Assembly: GCA_964386535.1 (NCBI GenBank)
Contig: CAYLRY010000032.1
Coordinates: 1-35,050, forward strand
Source of the DNA: CAYLRY01 sp964386535
GTDB taxonomy: Bacteria > Chloroflexota > Dehalococcoidia > Dehalococcoidales > UBA3254
Direction: 5' to 3'
DNA length: 35,050 nt
The notes beneath the pieces were generated by a model. It saw only the letters and a list, made by a program, of their open reading frames with translations. It ran no database searches and was not told where the DNA came from. How positions within the stretch are numbered: the first letter of the stretch is position 1; each line of letters starts with the position of its first letter. A program made the translations under genes and the position numbers. Positions 25,569 to 33,358 of the stretch are shown here, piece by piece.

Positions 25569-26633
25569 TTAAGATTTGATTACCACCTTTAATACGCCGC
25601 CTTCACCCGATCCCGCCCTGCTGAAGGCTTCTTCCCAGTCTTCAAGGGGCAGGAACGTCTCAGCCACACCCCTGGTTCCGATCCTGTTCTGATAAATCCA
25701 GTCTATTACTGAAGGGAAGCAATAGGGGCTGAGATGGGAACCCAGAAGGTCCAGTTCCTTCTGATCACCGATGACCGACCAGTCAAGCTGGGTCGGTTGG
25801 GCGAATACGCTGAATTCAACGAAGCGTCCCAGTTTGCGGATCATATCCATCCCCTGGACAATGCTGGCCGGATGCCCTGTGGCTTCAATGTAAATGTCAC
25901 AACCATACCCGCCGGTCACTTTTTTGATTTCATCCTTCAGGTTGATTTCCTGAGGATTCCAGATCAGATCTGCGCCGAATTCCCTGGCTTTTTTCAGCCT
26001 GTCAGCCTTAACATCCAGCGCTATCAACAGCCTGGGATTCTTCAACCTGGCAATCCCCACCATGCCCAGACCCAGTGTTCCGCAGCCGGAGATCACTACC
26101 ACGTCTTCCAGCCCGATCTGAGCCCGGTCCACCGCGTGTTTGGAACAGGCATAAGGCTCAATCAGCACTGCCTTTTCCACCGGCAGGTCCTGCGGGATTT
26201 TATATGTCCGGGCATTGGCCGGCAGACGCATATACTCAGCCATTCCACCGTTGACATGAGGCCTGAAGCCGTAGATATCATGGACTTCACACATCCAGTA
26301 TTTGCCGGTTTGACAGAACAGGCATTTGCCGCAGGGAACAATCTGTTCGGAGACCACCCGGTCTCCCACAGAGAATCCTGTTACAGCACCGCCCGTTTCT
26401 ACGATACGGCCAACAAATTCATGGCCCGGGATAAACGGAGGGATGACAAAGTCTTTCCAAAAACGTTCTGCGCCATGCCTGGCTTTTACATCTCCGGCGC
26501 AAACCCCGCAGGCCTCCACTTTTAGTATTATTTCGCCTGCTCCCGCTCTGGGTCGCGGCCAGGCCCTTTCAAGCACGTATCTATCGGGGGCATAAGCTAC
26601 CAGGGCTTTCATGGTTTCCGGTAATTGCGTCAT
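25569..26633 (-). CDS. zinc-dependent alcohol dehydrogenase (MDR; threonine/polyol dehydrogenase-like)
   Basis: 354 residues. Catalytic zinc ligands are visible as Cys45 (ACGVCAGD) and His71-Glu72 (GHEFVGR). Structural zinc cysteines are C101, C104, C107 and C115. A Rossmann GCGTLGLG motif (184-191) and the following ALDVKADR indicate NAD use. Sequence style is nearest the L-threonine 3-dehydrogenase, butanediol or tetritol dehydrogenase branch. It oxidises a secondary alcohol or reduces a ketone. It lies 165 bp after the DUF35 gene (a gap with two small hairpins, including a near-perfect palindrome around 26706-26721) and 96 bp before MmgE/PrpD 2. Confidence 0.9.
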   Translation of the reverse strand: MTQLPETMKALVAYAPDRYVLERAWPRPRAGAGEIILKVEACGVCAGDVKARHGAERFWKDFVIPPFIPGHEFVGRIVETGGAVTGFSVGDRVVSEQIVPCGKCLFCQTGKYWMCEVHDIYGFRPHVNGGMAEYMRLPANARTYKIPQDLPVEKAVLIEPYACSKHAVDRAQIGLEDVVVISGCGTLGLGMVGIARLKNPRLLIALDVKADRLKKAREFGADLIWNPQEINLKDEIKKVTGGYGCDIYIEATGHPASIVQGMDMIRKLGRFVEFSVFAQPTQLDWSVIGDQKELDLLGSHLSPYCFPSVIDWIYQNRIGTRGVAETFLPLEDWEEAFSRAGSGEGGVLKVVIKS

Positions 26634-26798
26634 TTTGTTTTCCTCTTTTCTTTAATCCGCCGTCAGCCGCTCTCATTAGATAAGAGTGCCCCTCTTCCTG
26701 TGAGGCCGGTTTGAACCGGCATTTCAATCCTTCCTGATTGATGGTGATTTCACACCGCTCAGGAGGAGTTTATCTGTTTTATAATTAAGAATAAAATA

Positions 26799-27230
26799 TC
26801 AGCTTTGATCACCTTGCCTGACCAGGGCCGGTTTAAATTTGGGTAAGGAGATCTCCTCTGTAACATCATCAAAGGTAACTTCCACCGGCATTTCTATTCT
26901 GACTTCTTCAGGACGGCAGCCTGTGACATTACTTTCCATGCGGGGCCCTTCAGCTAGCTGGATGATGGCCAGCACATATGGTATGTCATCCTTAAAAGCC
27001 GGATGGTAGGCTACCCGGTAGACCGTAAAGCTGTATACTGTGCCTTTACCGCTAAGCTTTACCCACTCACTCTCCAGCGCGTGACATCTGGGGCAGAGTA
27101 TGCTTACCGGGAAGCGGATATGCCCGCATTCAGTGCACTTCTGCATCCGCAGCTCATGCCTGCGGCAGTATTCCCAGTAGGGTTTATTTTCCTCGTTCAC
27201 TGGCGGTAAAGGTTTATTGTAAACTGCCAT
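26799..27230 (-). CDS. Zn-ribbon OB-fold protein (DUF35 family), copy 2
   Basis: 143 residues. Zinc ribbon cysteines C32, C35, C46 and C49 are followed by an OB fold starting at LSGKGTVYSFTVYR. An N-terminal helix (PPVNEENKPYWEYCRRHEL) is typical of DUF35 proteins that dock on thiolase-fold partners. The gene lies only six bases after the stop of the thiolase-like gene, whose last codons carry its AAGGAG site, so the two should be translated in equal amounts and form a complex. Because the partner lacks the thiolase cysteine, this pair resembles the Ltp2-ChsH2(DUF35) retro-aldolase arrangement more than a true thiolase. Confidence 0.88.
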   Translation of the reverse strand: MAVYNKPLPPVNEENKPYWEYCRRHELRMQKCTECGHIRFPVSILCPRCHALESEWVKLSGKGTVYSFTVYRVAYHPAFKDDIPYVLAIIQLAEGPRMESNVTGCRPEEVRIEMPVEVTFDDVTEEISLPKFKPALVRQGDQS

Positions 27231-27236
27231 TTCAAC

Positions 27237-28388
27237 CTATCTCCTTAAGATAACAGTGCTGTGGGTTTGCATAACGCCCCCATTATTACTTACCAGGATA
27301 ATATAAGGCTCCCTGGTCCCGGTTTTTTCCCCCAGTTGTCTGTCTCCGGCCTCTCCCCTCAACTGTACAACCGCTTCTGTCAGGGGAGTGAAGCCCATCT
27401 GGTAGGCTTCCGAAAGCAGCCCGCCAGAGGTATTTAAAGGAAAATCCCCTCCTGGGCCCAGGCGGGATGCCCGCAGAAAATCCCTGCCTTCTCCTCTGCC
27501 GAAGAAACCATAGTCCATCAACTCAAGTTCAACAGTATAAGTAAAGCAGTCATAGAATTCACAGGCATCAATGTCCTTCAGGCTGATCCCGGCCATCCGT
27601 AGAGCATCTTTACCTGACCTTTCAGCCCCGGTATGGCCGGTCAGATGAACGGCCTGAGGCGGATTATTGACCGGGTGGTCCTGCCCCAGCCCCATAATAT
27701 AAACCGGAGGTTTCTGGCAGTCTTTAGCCCTTTCAGCACTGGTCACGATAAAGGCCCGCCCGCTGTCCGATATCTGGCAGATATCAAACAGCCGGAAAGG
27801 TTCCACGTATATCTTTGATTTGTAGTAATCCTCATAGCTCATGGTCCTGTCATGCATCATGGCCCTGGGATTCAGATTGGCCCAGCGGCGTTGAGCTACG
27901 GCTATCTCTTTCCAGGTTTCAGGACCTGTGTTAAATTCATACATGGCCCTGCGGGCTGCCATGGCATAACTGGCGGCAGCGCCGAAATACCCCCATTCCG
28001 CCCCTCCGTCTAAATTGGTATTGTATTTACTGAATCCTGAGCGGGCATCCTCCCCATAAGTGCATAAAACGTAATTGGCCAGTCCGTACGTGACTGCCCA
28101 GGCTGCCACCTGAGCCTGACAACCTGCTGAACCGCCCCAGGCATCCAGGGCAGAGAGAAACCGTGGACGCAGCCCCAGGTGCTGGGCAACCAGAGCAGCC
28201 GAAACCGAAGGATCCCCCAGGGTGGGTTGAATCAGCAGACCGTCTACGTCCTGTACCCTGAGCCCGGCATCAGCAATAGCATTTCTGCCTGCCTCCAGGT
28301 GAAAGCTTAAAGAGCTGCGGCCGGGCACTATCCCCTGAGGGGTGTAACCGACCCCAGCGATGGCTGTTTTATCTTTAAGGTTATCCAT
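27237..28388 (-). CDS. thiolase-fold protein lacking the catalytic cysteine (lipid-transfer protein/Ltp2-like)
   Basis: 383 residues. The fold is that of SCP2-type thiolases (AGVGYTPQG start, NTSGGLLSEAYQMG near 319-332). The nucleophile motif xACASG of copy 1 is replaced by DAWGGSAG, with Trp84 near the cysteine position. The GHPxGATG motif is replaced by LLSEAYQMGFT. The HDCF motif has become YDCF (279-282). Loss of both thiolase catalytic motifs with a tyrosine at the HDCF site is what is known for Ltp2-type aldolases, which cleave beta-hydroxyacyl-CoA side chains by retro-aldol reaction together with a DUF35 domain. It could also be a non-enzymatic carrier. First gene of the minus-strand series. 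Confidence 0.85.
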   Translation of the reverse strand: MDNLKDKTAIAGVGYTPQGIVPGRSSLSFHLEAGRNAIADAGLRVQDVDGLLIQPTLGDPSVSAALVAQHLGLRPRFLSALDAWGGSAGCQAQVAAWAVTYGLANYVLCTYGEDARSGFSKYNTNLDGGAEWGYFGAAASYAMAARRAMYEFNTGPETWKEIAVAQRRWANLNPRAMMHDRTMSYEDYYKSKIYVEPFRLFDICQISDSGRAFIVTSAERAKDCQKPPVYIMGLGQDHPVNNPPQAVHLTGHTGAERSGKDALRMAGISLKDIDACEFYDCFTYTVELELMDYGFFGRGEGRDFLRASRLGPGGDFPLNTSGGLLSEAYQMGFTPLTEAVVQLRGEAGDRQLGEKTGTREPYIILVSNNGGVMQTHSTVILRR

Positions 28389-28541
28389 ATCAATTCCCCT
28401 TGATTACACACTTGCCCTGTTTTCACAAAGAGCAATATGCCTTTAATATATAAAATCCGTCAGGAGATGGAAAGCCTCTGATGAGCTCCAACGGACCGGA
28501 AGTTCGATCTTTATTATTATAGCAGTTCCTTAATAAACCGC

Positions 28542-28587
28542 CTTGCCGTTATACCTGGGTCCTGCTTTTATTCTTGCCGTTACACCT
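28542..28587. repeat. two-copy direct repeat, period 31
   Basis: CTTGCCGTTATACCT (28542-28556) recurs as CTTGCCGTTACACCT at 28573-28587, 14 of 15 identical. It lies in the gap between the thiolase-like gene and VapC. There are only two units, so it is not a CRISPR array. Function unknown. Confidence 0.6.
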
Positions 28588-28613
28588 CGGCACGTCTTTC
28601 ATTCCCTACCGAT

Positions 28614-29000
28614 TTACATAAAAACAATGTCCAGGTGTTCTTTAATCAAGTTGAAATGGTTGTCCAATGTTAATATCCCGGCTTTATTTTTGTTCGCAAC
28701 AGTGGCAATATAACAATCCGAGAGTCCTGTCTGCCAGCCTGATTTTTTTAATAAGAAGGATAACTCGCCCGCCTTCTCCCAGAGTTTGGGTGATTCCTCA
28801 AGGAAAGTAAAAACATGGGTGAAATCTTTTAAAGCCCTGATCTCTTCTGCGGACCTGGCTCCCTGGATAAGTTCAGCTAATACCATTCCAATACAGCATA
28901 TTTGATCCCTATCAAGCAGTTTTAATACTTTGGAATAACAGGGTTCCTTCTTCCTGAAAAAGTCTATCCAGGCAGAGGTATCTACCAGTACCTTATCCAA
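28614..29000 (-). CDS. vapC: VapC-type PIN-domain toxin ribonuclease
   Basis: 128 residues from a TTG at 29000. That start has GGAG nine bases upstream and gives MDKVLVDTSAW, the usual VapC beginning. An ATG at 29027 would add nine residues with no ribosome-binding site. The four acidic PIN residues are present: D in LVDTSAW, E in VLAELIQG, D in GLSDCYIA and D in LTLDNHF. They bind Mg2+ for cleavage of tRNA or rRNA. It overlaps the VapB gene by eight bases, as expected for a translationally coupled toxin-antitoxin pair. Confidence 0.88.
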   Translation of the reverse strand: MDKVLVDTSAWIDFFRKKEPCYSKVLKLLDRDQICCIGMVLAELIQGARSAEEIRALKDFTHVFTFLEESPKLWEKAGELSFLLKKSGWQTGLSDCYIATVANKNKAGILTLDNHFNLIKEHLDIVFM

Positions 29001-29202
29001 TCCTTTTATCTCCGTGCCGTAATTCATAAGCTTCGGCAGTGAAATCGACCTTACCGGCCAGATTTTTAATTTTCTCCTTTTTCTTGTATTTTATTTCATT
29101 TTTTATCGCATTAATTACCGCTTCGGTTTTTGACCTCGCCTCAAGCACCTCCATCAATTCATTAATCAATTCATTAGGGATTGTTATGGTTATTCTTGAC
29201 AT
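28993..29202 (-). CDS. vapB: VapB-type antitoxin
   Basis: 69 residues from ATG at 29202 (GGAG seven bases upstream; a TTG one codon earlier is less likely). The N-terminus SRITITIPNELINELMEVLEARSKTEAVINAI has the ribbon-helix-helix pattern: an alternating hydrophobic beta strand followed by two helices. A Lys-rich middle and a short acidic C-terminus would wrap the toxin. It precedes and overlaps VapC. The complex should repress its own promoter through the palindrome that overlaps the -10. Confidence 0.85.
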   Translation of the reverse strand: MSRITITIPNELINELMEVLEARSKTEAVINAIKNEIKYKKKEKIKNLAGKVDFTAEAYELRHGDKRIG

Positions 29203-29222
29203 CAAATTTCTCCATAATATTA

Positions 29223-29262
29223 TTGCATATAATTATTATGCAAATTCATACCATAATGTCAA
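29223..29262 (-). promoter_or_regulatory. vapBC promoter and palindromic operator
   Basis: Minus strand: TTGACA (29257-29262), 16-bp spacer, CATAAT (29235-29240). A 7-bp palindrome (TTGCATA at 29223-29229 with its complement at 29237-29243) covers the -10, a typical site for VapBC autorepression. The ATG follows 33 bp after the -10. Confidence 0.65.
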
Positions 29263-29376
29263 CTCCTCCCCTGGAAAATCATTTAATAAATTGACATTGG
29301 GGGAGGTCAACTTTAAAATTAACCGGAAGAAGAAAATCCGGAATGTGCGTAAACTGAAAAGGAAAAATAATGAGGC

Positions 29377-29436
29377 TGGCCGGGGAGAGAGGATTCGAAC
29401 CTTCAATATCAATAGCCCTTACGGTGAGATTTAAAC
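29377..29436 (-). tRNA. tRNA 3'-half-like fragment (class II, isotype uncertain)
   Basis: Read on minus, it contains a T-loop TTCGAAT between GAAGG and CCTCT, then CTCCCCG, a G discriminator and an encoded CCA (29377-29379). Upstream are a 19-nt variable-arm-like stretch and TTTAAATCTCAC resembling the 3' side of an anticodon loop and stem. No D-arm or matching 5' acceptor strand (CGGGGAG) is present, and the T-stem has an A-C mismatch, so this is a fragment, not a working tRNA. The length of the variable arm suggests Ser, Leu or Tyr. Such 3' halves often mark attachment sites of integrated elements. Confidence 0.5.
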
Positions 29437-29494
29437 CGGGCTGCTTTTGTTCCTATTGGCAAACACAAATAACAACCAGTGGAGGAAAGACTAA

Positions 29495-30232
29495 ATGACC
29501 ACCATTGCCGATTATAATCAATACGGTGAGGACCTGGAGCGAATCCTCAAGTTGAGTTCATCCCCTGTTGCAGTAAAAATGCTGTTCAGGGAAGCGGATA
29601 TTCCGCCTGTGGCCTACCGCCCGAAAAAGGGCCATAACGTGCACCTTGCCCAGTGCCAGGCTTTCGCTATGTCACGGCGTGAAAAAGTGATGGTGGCCAT
29701 GTTGAAAGAAGACCACTGGTGCCCGGGCGCTCTGATGGCTTATGGTCTGGTGGAAAAGCCTTCTCCCTATACCGGCTATCCCTATGAAAGCTTTGATTAC
29801 GGAAGATACACCGGGATCTTAAGCGCTCCGCTTACCGGCGCCACCTTTGAGCCGGACGTGGTGATTATCTACTCTAACACAGCCCAATTGCGCACTATGC
29901 TCTTAACCATTAAACCGGATGAGATAGGCCAGGTAAACGGTCATTTCTTCCAGCCGTCCTGCGCCTATTCTGTAGTGTATCCGGTGCAGACAGGACAGGT
30001 CTGGGTGGTGCTGCCTGACCCCGGTGAATACCAGCGCGGGCTCACCGGTGAAGACGAGATGATGTTAGGCGTGCCCCGGGACAAGATCGTAAGACTCCTG
30101 ACCAATCTCCGGGAAAGCGCCGGCAGGGCCTTCTCCTCTTCCGTTCCTGACAAAAGAATAGTCCCGGATTTTCCCCAGCCGGAAAGGTATAAACAAATGT
30201 TCCGGGCCTGGGGCCTGGAAGTGAAGGATTAA
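29495..30232 (+). CDS. DUF169 family protein
   Basis: 245 residues. The pattern matches the DUF169 family common in anaerobes and archaea: SSPVAVKMLF near the start, a C-x-A-F-A-x-x-R-R segment (QCQAFAMSRREKV), a WCPGALMAYGL segment, and FEPDVVIIYSNTAQLRTML in the middle. Conserved cysteines (in LAQCQ, HWCPG and PSCAYS) could bind a metal or cluster. No biochemical function is established. GGAGG lies ten bases before the ATG. It stands alone, convergent with the second alcohol dehydrogenase. Confidence 0.82.
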   Translation: MTTIADYNQYGEDLERILKLSSSPVAVKMLFREADIPPVAYRPKKGHNVHLAQCQAFAMSRREKVMVAMLKEDHWCPGALMAYGLVEKPSPYTGYPYESFDYGRYTGILSAPLTGATFEPDVVIIYSNTAQLRTMLLTIKPDEIGQVNGHFFQPSCAYSVVYPVQTGQVWVVLPDPGEYQRGLTGEDEMMLGVPRDKIVRLLTNLRESAGRAFSSSVPDKRIVPDFPQPERYKQMFRAWGLEVKD

Positions 30233-30559
30233 CGCAAAGAGCCCTGTAGCTATTAGAATTAAAGACTGTAAGCCTCTCTCTGTCTGGTCCGGTTCCCGGC
30301 TGCCGGACCGGTCTGGCCTAAATCTGCCGGTTGTCACACTTACCCGGAGCTCCAGACATGTTTATACTCCTTAAGCGTGGCCAATGTTTCGGTAGTAGCG
30401 TTCTGGAATTTTAGTTCCAGAAAAGCGCTGAGTAGTTTCCTTGATCTTCCGGTTTCAAAGATTTCCGATGAAGTGGCGCTTATTACAGATTAAGCTCTCA
30501 TTGTACGAAATCTTTAAATCAAAAAATCTGACTACCGGATTCCCTGAATGGTACCGGTT
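30233..30559. other. convergent gap with two hairpins
   Basis: A 7-bp GC hairpin (30286-30292 with 30303-30309) and a perfect 8-bp hairpin, TTCTGGAA (30401-30408) with 30415-30422, lie between DUF169 (+) and the alcohol dehydrogenase (-). Neither has a strong T-run, but their position suits transcription termination. No gene is seen. Confidence 0.5.
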
Positions 30560-31639
30560 TTATGCCGGATTAATGCGCAGCACGGGTTTAATGGTAGCAC
30601 CGCTTTTGGAATCAGCCATGGCCTGGTTGATTTCGTTGAAGTTATAAAATTTCTCCAGGCGGTCAATGGGGAATTCCCCGGCCTGGTAAAAGCTGATTAA
30701 CTCAGGTAAAAACTTCTGGGGGAATGCACTGCCCATAGTCACTCTCAGGCTTTTCTTCTCTCCGGGGAGCTTTTTCTGTTCCAGCGAACCGGCCGTATTG
30801 GCTATGGCGCCGCGGGGATTCAGAACATCCACCGCTATCTGATATATCTTGGAATTGCCTGTGGTTTCCAGTATAAAGTCCACCCCGCTGCCGGTAATTG
30901 AAGAAATAACAGAGGCTGTATCTTCCTGACGGCTGTTGATTACGTGAGTTGCCCCCAGCACCTTTGCCAGCTCAAGTCTGGCCGGATGAATGTCCACGCC
31001 TATGACCGGCCGGGCGCCTATTATTCTGGCAGCCATGATGGCCGCCATTCCTACCGCTCCGGTCCCGAAAACAGCCATGGAGGCCCCTGGCGGTACTTTC
31101 ATTAAATTCATTACCGAACCGGATCCTGTCATAAAGCCGCAGCCCAGCGGGGACAGCGTTTCAAGGTCCAGGTCCGGGGAAACCCGGGTGATATTGGTTT
31201 CAGCCACCAGGGAATGAGTGGAGAATGAAGATTGGCCGAAGAAATGCCCGTACACGCCGCTGCTCTGCATGGCATTAGTGCCGTCCAGGCGCCTGAAACC
31301 GAAATTCAGCTTGAAGAAATGCCGGCACTCCCAGGGACGCCCGCTCCGGCATTCCAGACAATCGCCGCAGTACTGGTAGGAAAGAAGCACATGGTCACCG
31401 GGACGCACGCTTTTCACCTTTTTTCCCACCTCCATCACTATCCCGGCGCCTTCATGCCCCAGCACAACCGGCTCAGCAGCCGCATCCCGGGACTCCCCGA
31501 TGGATATATCGGTATGGCAGATGCCCGAAGCCACGTTTTGCACCAGCACCTCATTATCACGCGGGTCCTCCAGCTCAACAGGCTCAATCTCATAGGGCCC
31601 TCCCTTTTTTCGTAAAACAGCCGCTTTTATGGTATGCAA
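30560..31639 (-). CDS. zinc-dependent alcohol dehydrogenase (aryl/class III-like MDR)
   Basis: 359 residues from TTG at 31639, which has GGAGGG six bases upstream; an earlier TTG at 31654 would lie on top of that site. Catalytic zinc ligands are Cys41 (GICHTD) and His62-Glu63 (GHEGAG). Structural zinc cysteines are C91, C94, C97 and C105. The FGTGAVGMAA Rossmann motif and GVDIHPAR indicate NAD. The GICHTD/GHEGAG signature and the insert FRRLDGTNA resemble benzyl-alcohol and class III dehydrogenases rather than the 25569-26633 gene. It oxidises a primary, possibly aromatic, alcohol to the aldehyde, which AOR could take on to the acid. It lies downstream of the WYL regulator on the same strand. 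Confidence 0.88.
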   Translation of the reverse strand: MHTIKAAVLRKKGGPYEIEPVELEDPRDNEVLVQNVASGICHTDISIGESRDAAAEPVVLGHEGAGIVMEVGKKVKSVRPGDHVLLSYQYCGDCLECRSGRPWECRHFFKLNFGFRRLDGTNAMQSSGVYGHFFGQSSFSTHSLVAETNITRVSPDLDLETLSPLGCGFMTGSGSVMNLMKVPPGASMAVFGTGAVGMAAIMAARIIGARPVIGVDIHPARLELAKVLGATHVINSRQEDTASVISSITGSGVDFILETTGNSKIYQIAVDVLNPRGAIANTAGSLEQKKLPGEKKSLRVTMGSAFPQKFLPELISFYQAGEFPIDRLEKFYNFNEINQAMADSKSGATIKPVLRINPA

Positions 31640-31746
31640 TTTGCTTCCCTCCAATTTTTATATTGTAAGGCTATTGTAGCATTCTCTAGGAGCAATAACG
31701 AGGTATTATTCGCGCTTCCAGCCCTGCCTCTGGCGCCGCCTTCCCT

Positions 31747-32712
31747 TTACTTATATACCCTTTGAATCGCCCTGGCGGTTTTCAGGATCTTTTGGCCCAG
31801 TTCTACCGGCTCCAGCACTCTGACCCTTTCACCCCAGCCCAGAATCCAGGAGAAAAGCTCCGGTGTGTCCGTCACTTTTAAGGTCATGATCAGCGTGCCG
31901 TCTTTCTGCTTCTCAAACGATTGTGAAGGATGCCAGATGGTCTCGCTCAGCAGTCTCTGCACTTGTGGGTGTAATATTTGCAGCCTGACGGTTTTCACCT
32001 CACCCTCCACCACTATGCCCCATGAGGAGCCGAAGTAGGTGTTGGCATCAAAATCCGGCGGTATGGTGTAAGGGTCAGCGGTCAGCTCTGCCGATTCTAT
32101 GCGCTCTATTTTGAACATGCGCAGGGCCTGCTTCAGATGGCAAAAGCCCAGAACATAACTGGCATGACCTGAGGAAGCCGGTTCAATATAATATGGGTCG
32201 ATCACCCTCTCCGCCGCCTCCCCGGCCTCCAGCGTTCGGTACACAATCTTCAGGCTGCGCTGTGATACCCAGGCTTCGGCGGCTGTGGTCAGAATGCCCA
32301 GGTGTTTTTCATCTTTATTGAGTTTCTGCATCCATTGAATGGTCTTCTGTATCTGTTCGGATAATGAGCCGGGCAGTGCGGAACTCAGTTTGGTAAAGGT
32401 GGAATCAATGTTGGGATCATAACGATGGGAGTAATACAGCATCAGCCTGGCAGCCAGGTAGATGTTCAGCGCCTCCGGCAGAGTGAAACGGATGGGAGGC
32501 AGGAACTGCTTGGAATCCATCTTCCACCGCCGGTTATCGTCATAAACTGAGACAGACAGGTCAAGGCCCAGGGTGATGAAATCCCGGTAAATGGTCCTCT
32601 CATTGACCCCAAACCTCTGCGCCAGCTCCCTGGCGGTGTAGCCGTTCGGATTGCCGGCCAGCAGCATCCAGATCTTCATCAGACGTTCCGTTTTTTTTAA
32701 CCTGTCGTTCAT
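31747..32712 (-). CDS. WYL-domain helix-turn-helix transcriptional regulator
   Basis: 321 residues. An N-terminal DeoR-type winged HTH (GYTARELAQRFGVNERTIYRDF, residues 24-45), a central WYL domain (RVIDPYYIEPASSGHASYVLGFC, with SYV at the WYL motif) and a C-terminal WCX extension (PELFSWILGWGERVRVLEP). WYL proteins sense nucleic acids or ligands and are frequent next to defence genes, but also control metabolism. Its promoter is a perfect sigma-70 match. GGAAAGGAGG precedes the ATG. The alcohol dehydrogenase follows at 107 bp, and a PLD-domain gene lies 1.5 kb upstream on the other strand. Confidence 0.88.
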   Translation of the reverse strand: MNDRLKKTERLMKIWMLLAGNPNGYTARELAQRFGVNERTIYRDFITLGLDLSVSVYDDNRRWKMDSKQFLPPIRFTLPEALNIYLAARLMLYYSHRYDPNIDSTFTKLSSALPGSLSEQIQKTIQWMQKLNKDEKHLGILTTAAEAWVSQRSLKIVYRTLEAGEAAERVIDPYYIEPASSGHASYVLGFCHLKQALRMFKIERIESAELTADPYTIPPDFDANTYFGSSWGIVVEGEVKTVRLQILHPQVQRLLSETIWHPSQSFEKQKDGTLIMTLKVTDTPELFSWILGWGERVRVLEPVELGQKILKTARAIQRVYK

Positions 32713-32741
32713 CTCTGCCTCCTTTCCGGAAATATGGCTGA

Positions 32742-32770
32742 ATTATAGGCTTCAACCGGAATACTGTCAA
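32742..32770 (-). promoter_or_regulatory. consensus sigma-70 promoter of the WYL regulator
   Basis: Minus strand: TTGACA (32765-32770), exact 17-bp spacer, TATAAT (32742-32747), both hexamers perfect. About 30 bp to the ATG at 32712. A promoter this strong for a regulator suggests that it is normally repressed. Confidence 0.8.
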
Positions 32771-32816
32771 AATAGGTAAACCGTTCTCAGGCTGGATGCG
32801 CTCAAATCCGGCTGGT

Positions 32817-32853
32817 TTTGCGACAGCGCTTTTTGACAATAGGCTGTCGCAAA
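32817..32853. repeat. perfect 11-bp inverted repeat upstream of the WYL promoter
   Basis: TTTGCGACAGC (32817-32827) pairs with 32843-32853 across a 15-nt loop that itself carries TTTTTGACA. It lies about 50 bp upstream of the WYL -35. Operator or structured RNA are both possible. Confidence 0.6.
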
Positions 32854-32954
32854 TATCTGATACACTGTGTTCGCCGGAAAAGTGAAGGAGGTGGAGAACC
32901 GTCCATTCCGGCTTGCCGCCGGCGCCCTGAACAATGAAAAAGGCCGCTTGCGGC

Positions 32955-33001
32955 AAGGCCGCCTCCCTGCGTCCCTCTTTCCTTATGCAAGGGGCGGCCT
33001 T
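32955..33001. repeat. terminator-like palindromic repeat, second copy
   Basis: AAGGCCGCC (32955-32963) pairs with 32993-33001. The right half, TATGCAAGGGGCGGCCTT, differs by one base from the terminator at 21274-21291. Here the T-run is missing. No gene ends nearby, so it may be a dispersed repeat rather than a terminator. Confidence 0.5.
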
Positions 33002-33033
33002 GCCGGTAAAAACTCTCTTTTCCCTCACAACAT

Positions 33034-33053
33034 TTTGACATAATGCTGTCAAA
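33034..33053. promoter_or_regulatory. TTTGACA-TGTCAAA dyad (possible operator)
   Basis: Seven-base arms 33034-33040 and 33047-33053 separated by six bases. TTTTGACA also occurs in the WYL promoter -35 and in the loop of 32817-32853, so the same protein might bind all three. The remaining gap to 33358 shows no gene. Confidence 0.4.
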
Positions 33054-33358
33054 CCCCCCTGCTAGACTTTGCACGTGTCCCGCATCTTTGGCTGGACACC
33101 AGGAGGATTACCTCTAAGTGGTTTAAAAACATAATCAGGTTGGATCAATACTGGTTGAATTATGACATCATCTCGTCATTGAGAACTCCTCACCCTCCTG
33201 AAGCAATTTGAGATCATAGTCATGCTGCCGGGATTGAATAACATATTGACCATCAAGTCCCATTTCCTGGGGGCCCCCTTGCGGCCGGCGGACTAACGGG
33301 TAATGCTCAATGCTGGACTGGGAAACGTAAAATAAACGGAAAGGAGGTTTAAGCTGCC

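Noticed and set aside
28542..28587. CRISPR array
   Set aside because: Only two 15-bp units with no further copies and no cas genes in the window.
29039..29434. 131-codon plus-strand frame
   Set aside because: Antisense to VapB and through the tRNA-like fragment; no protein features.
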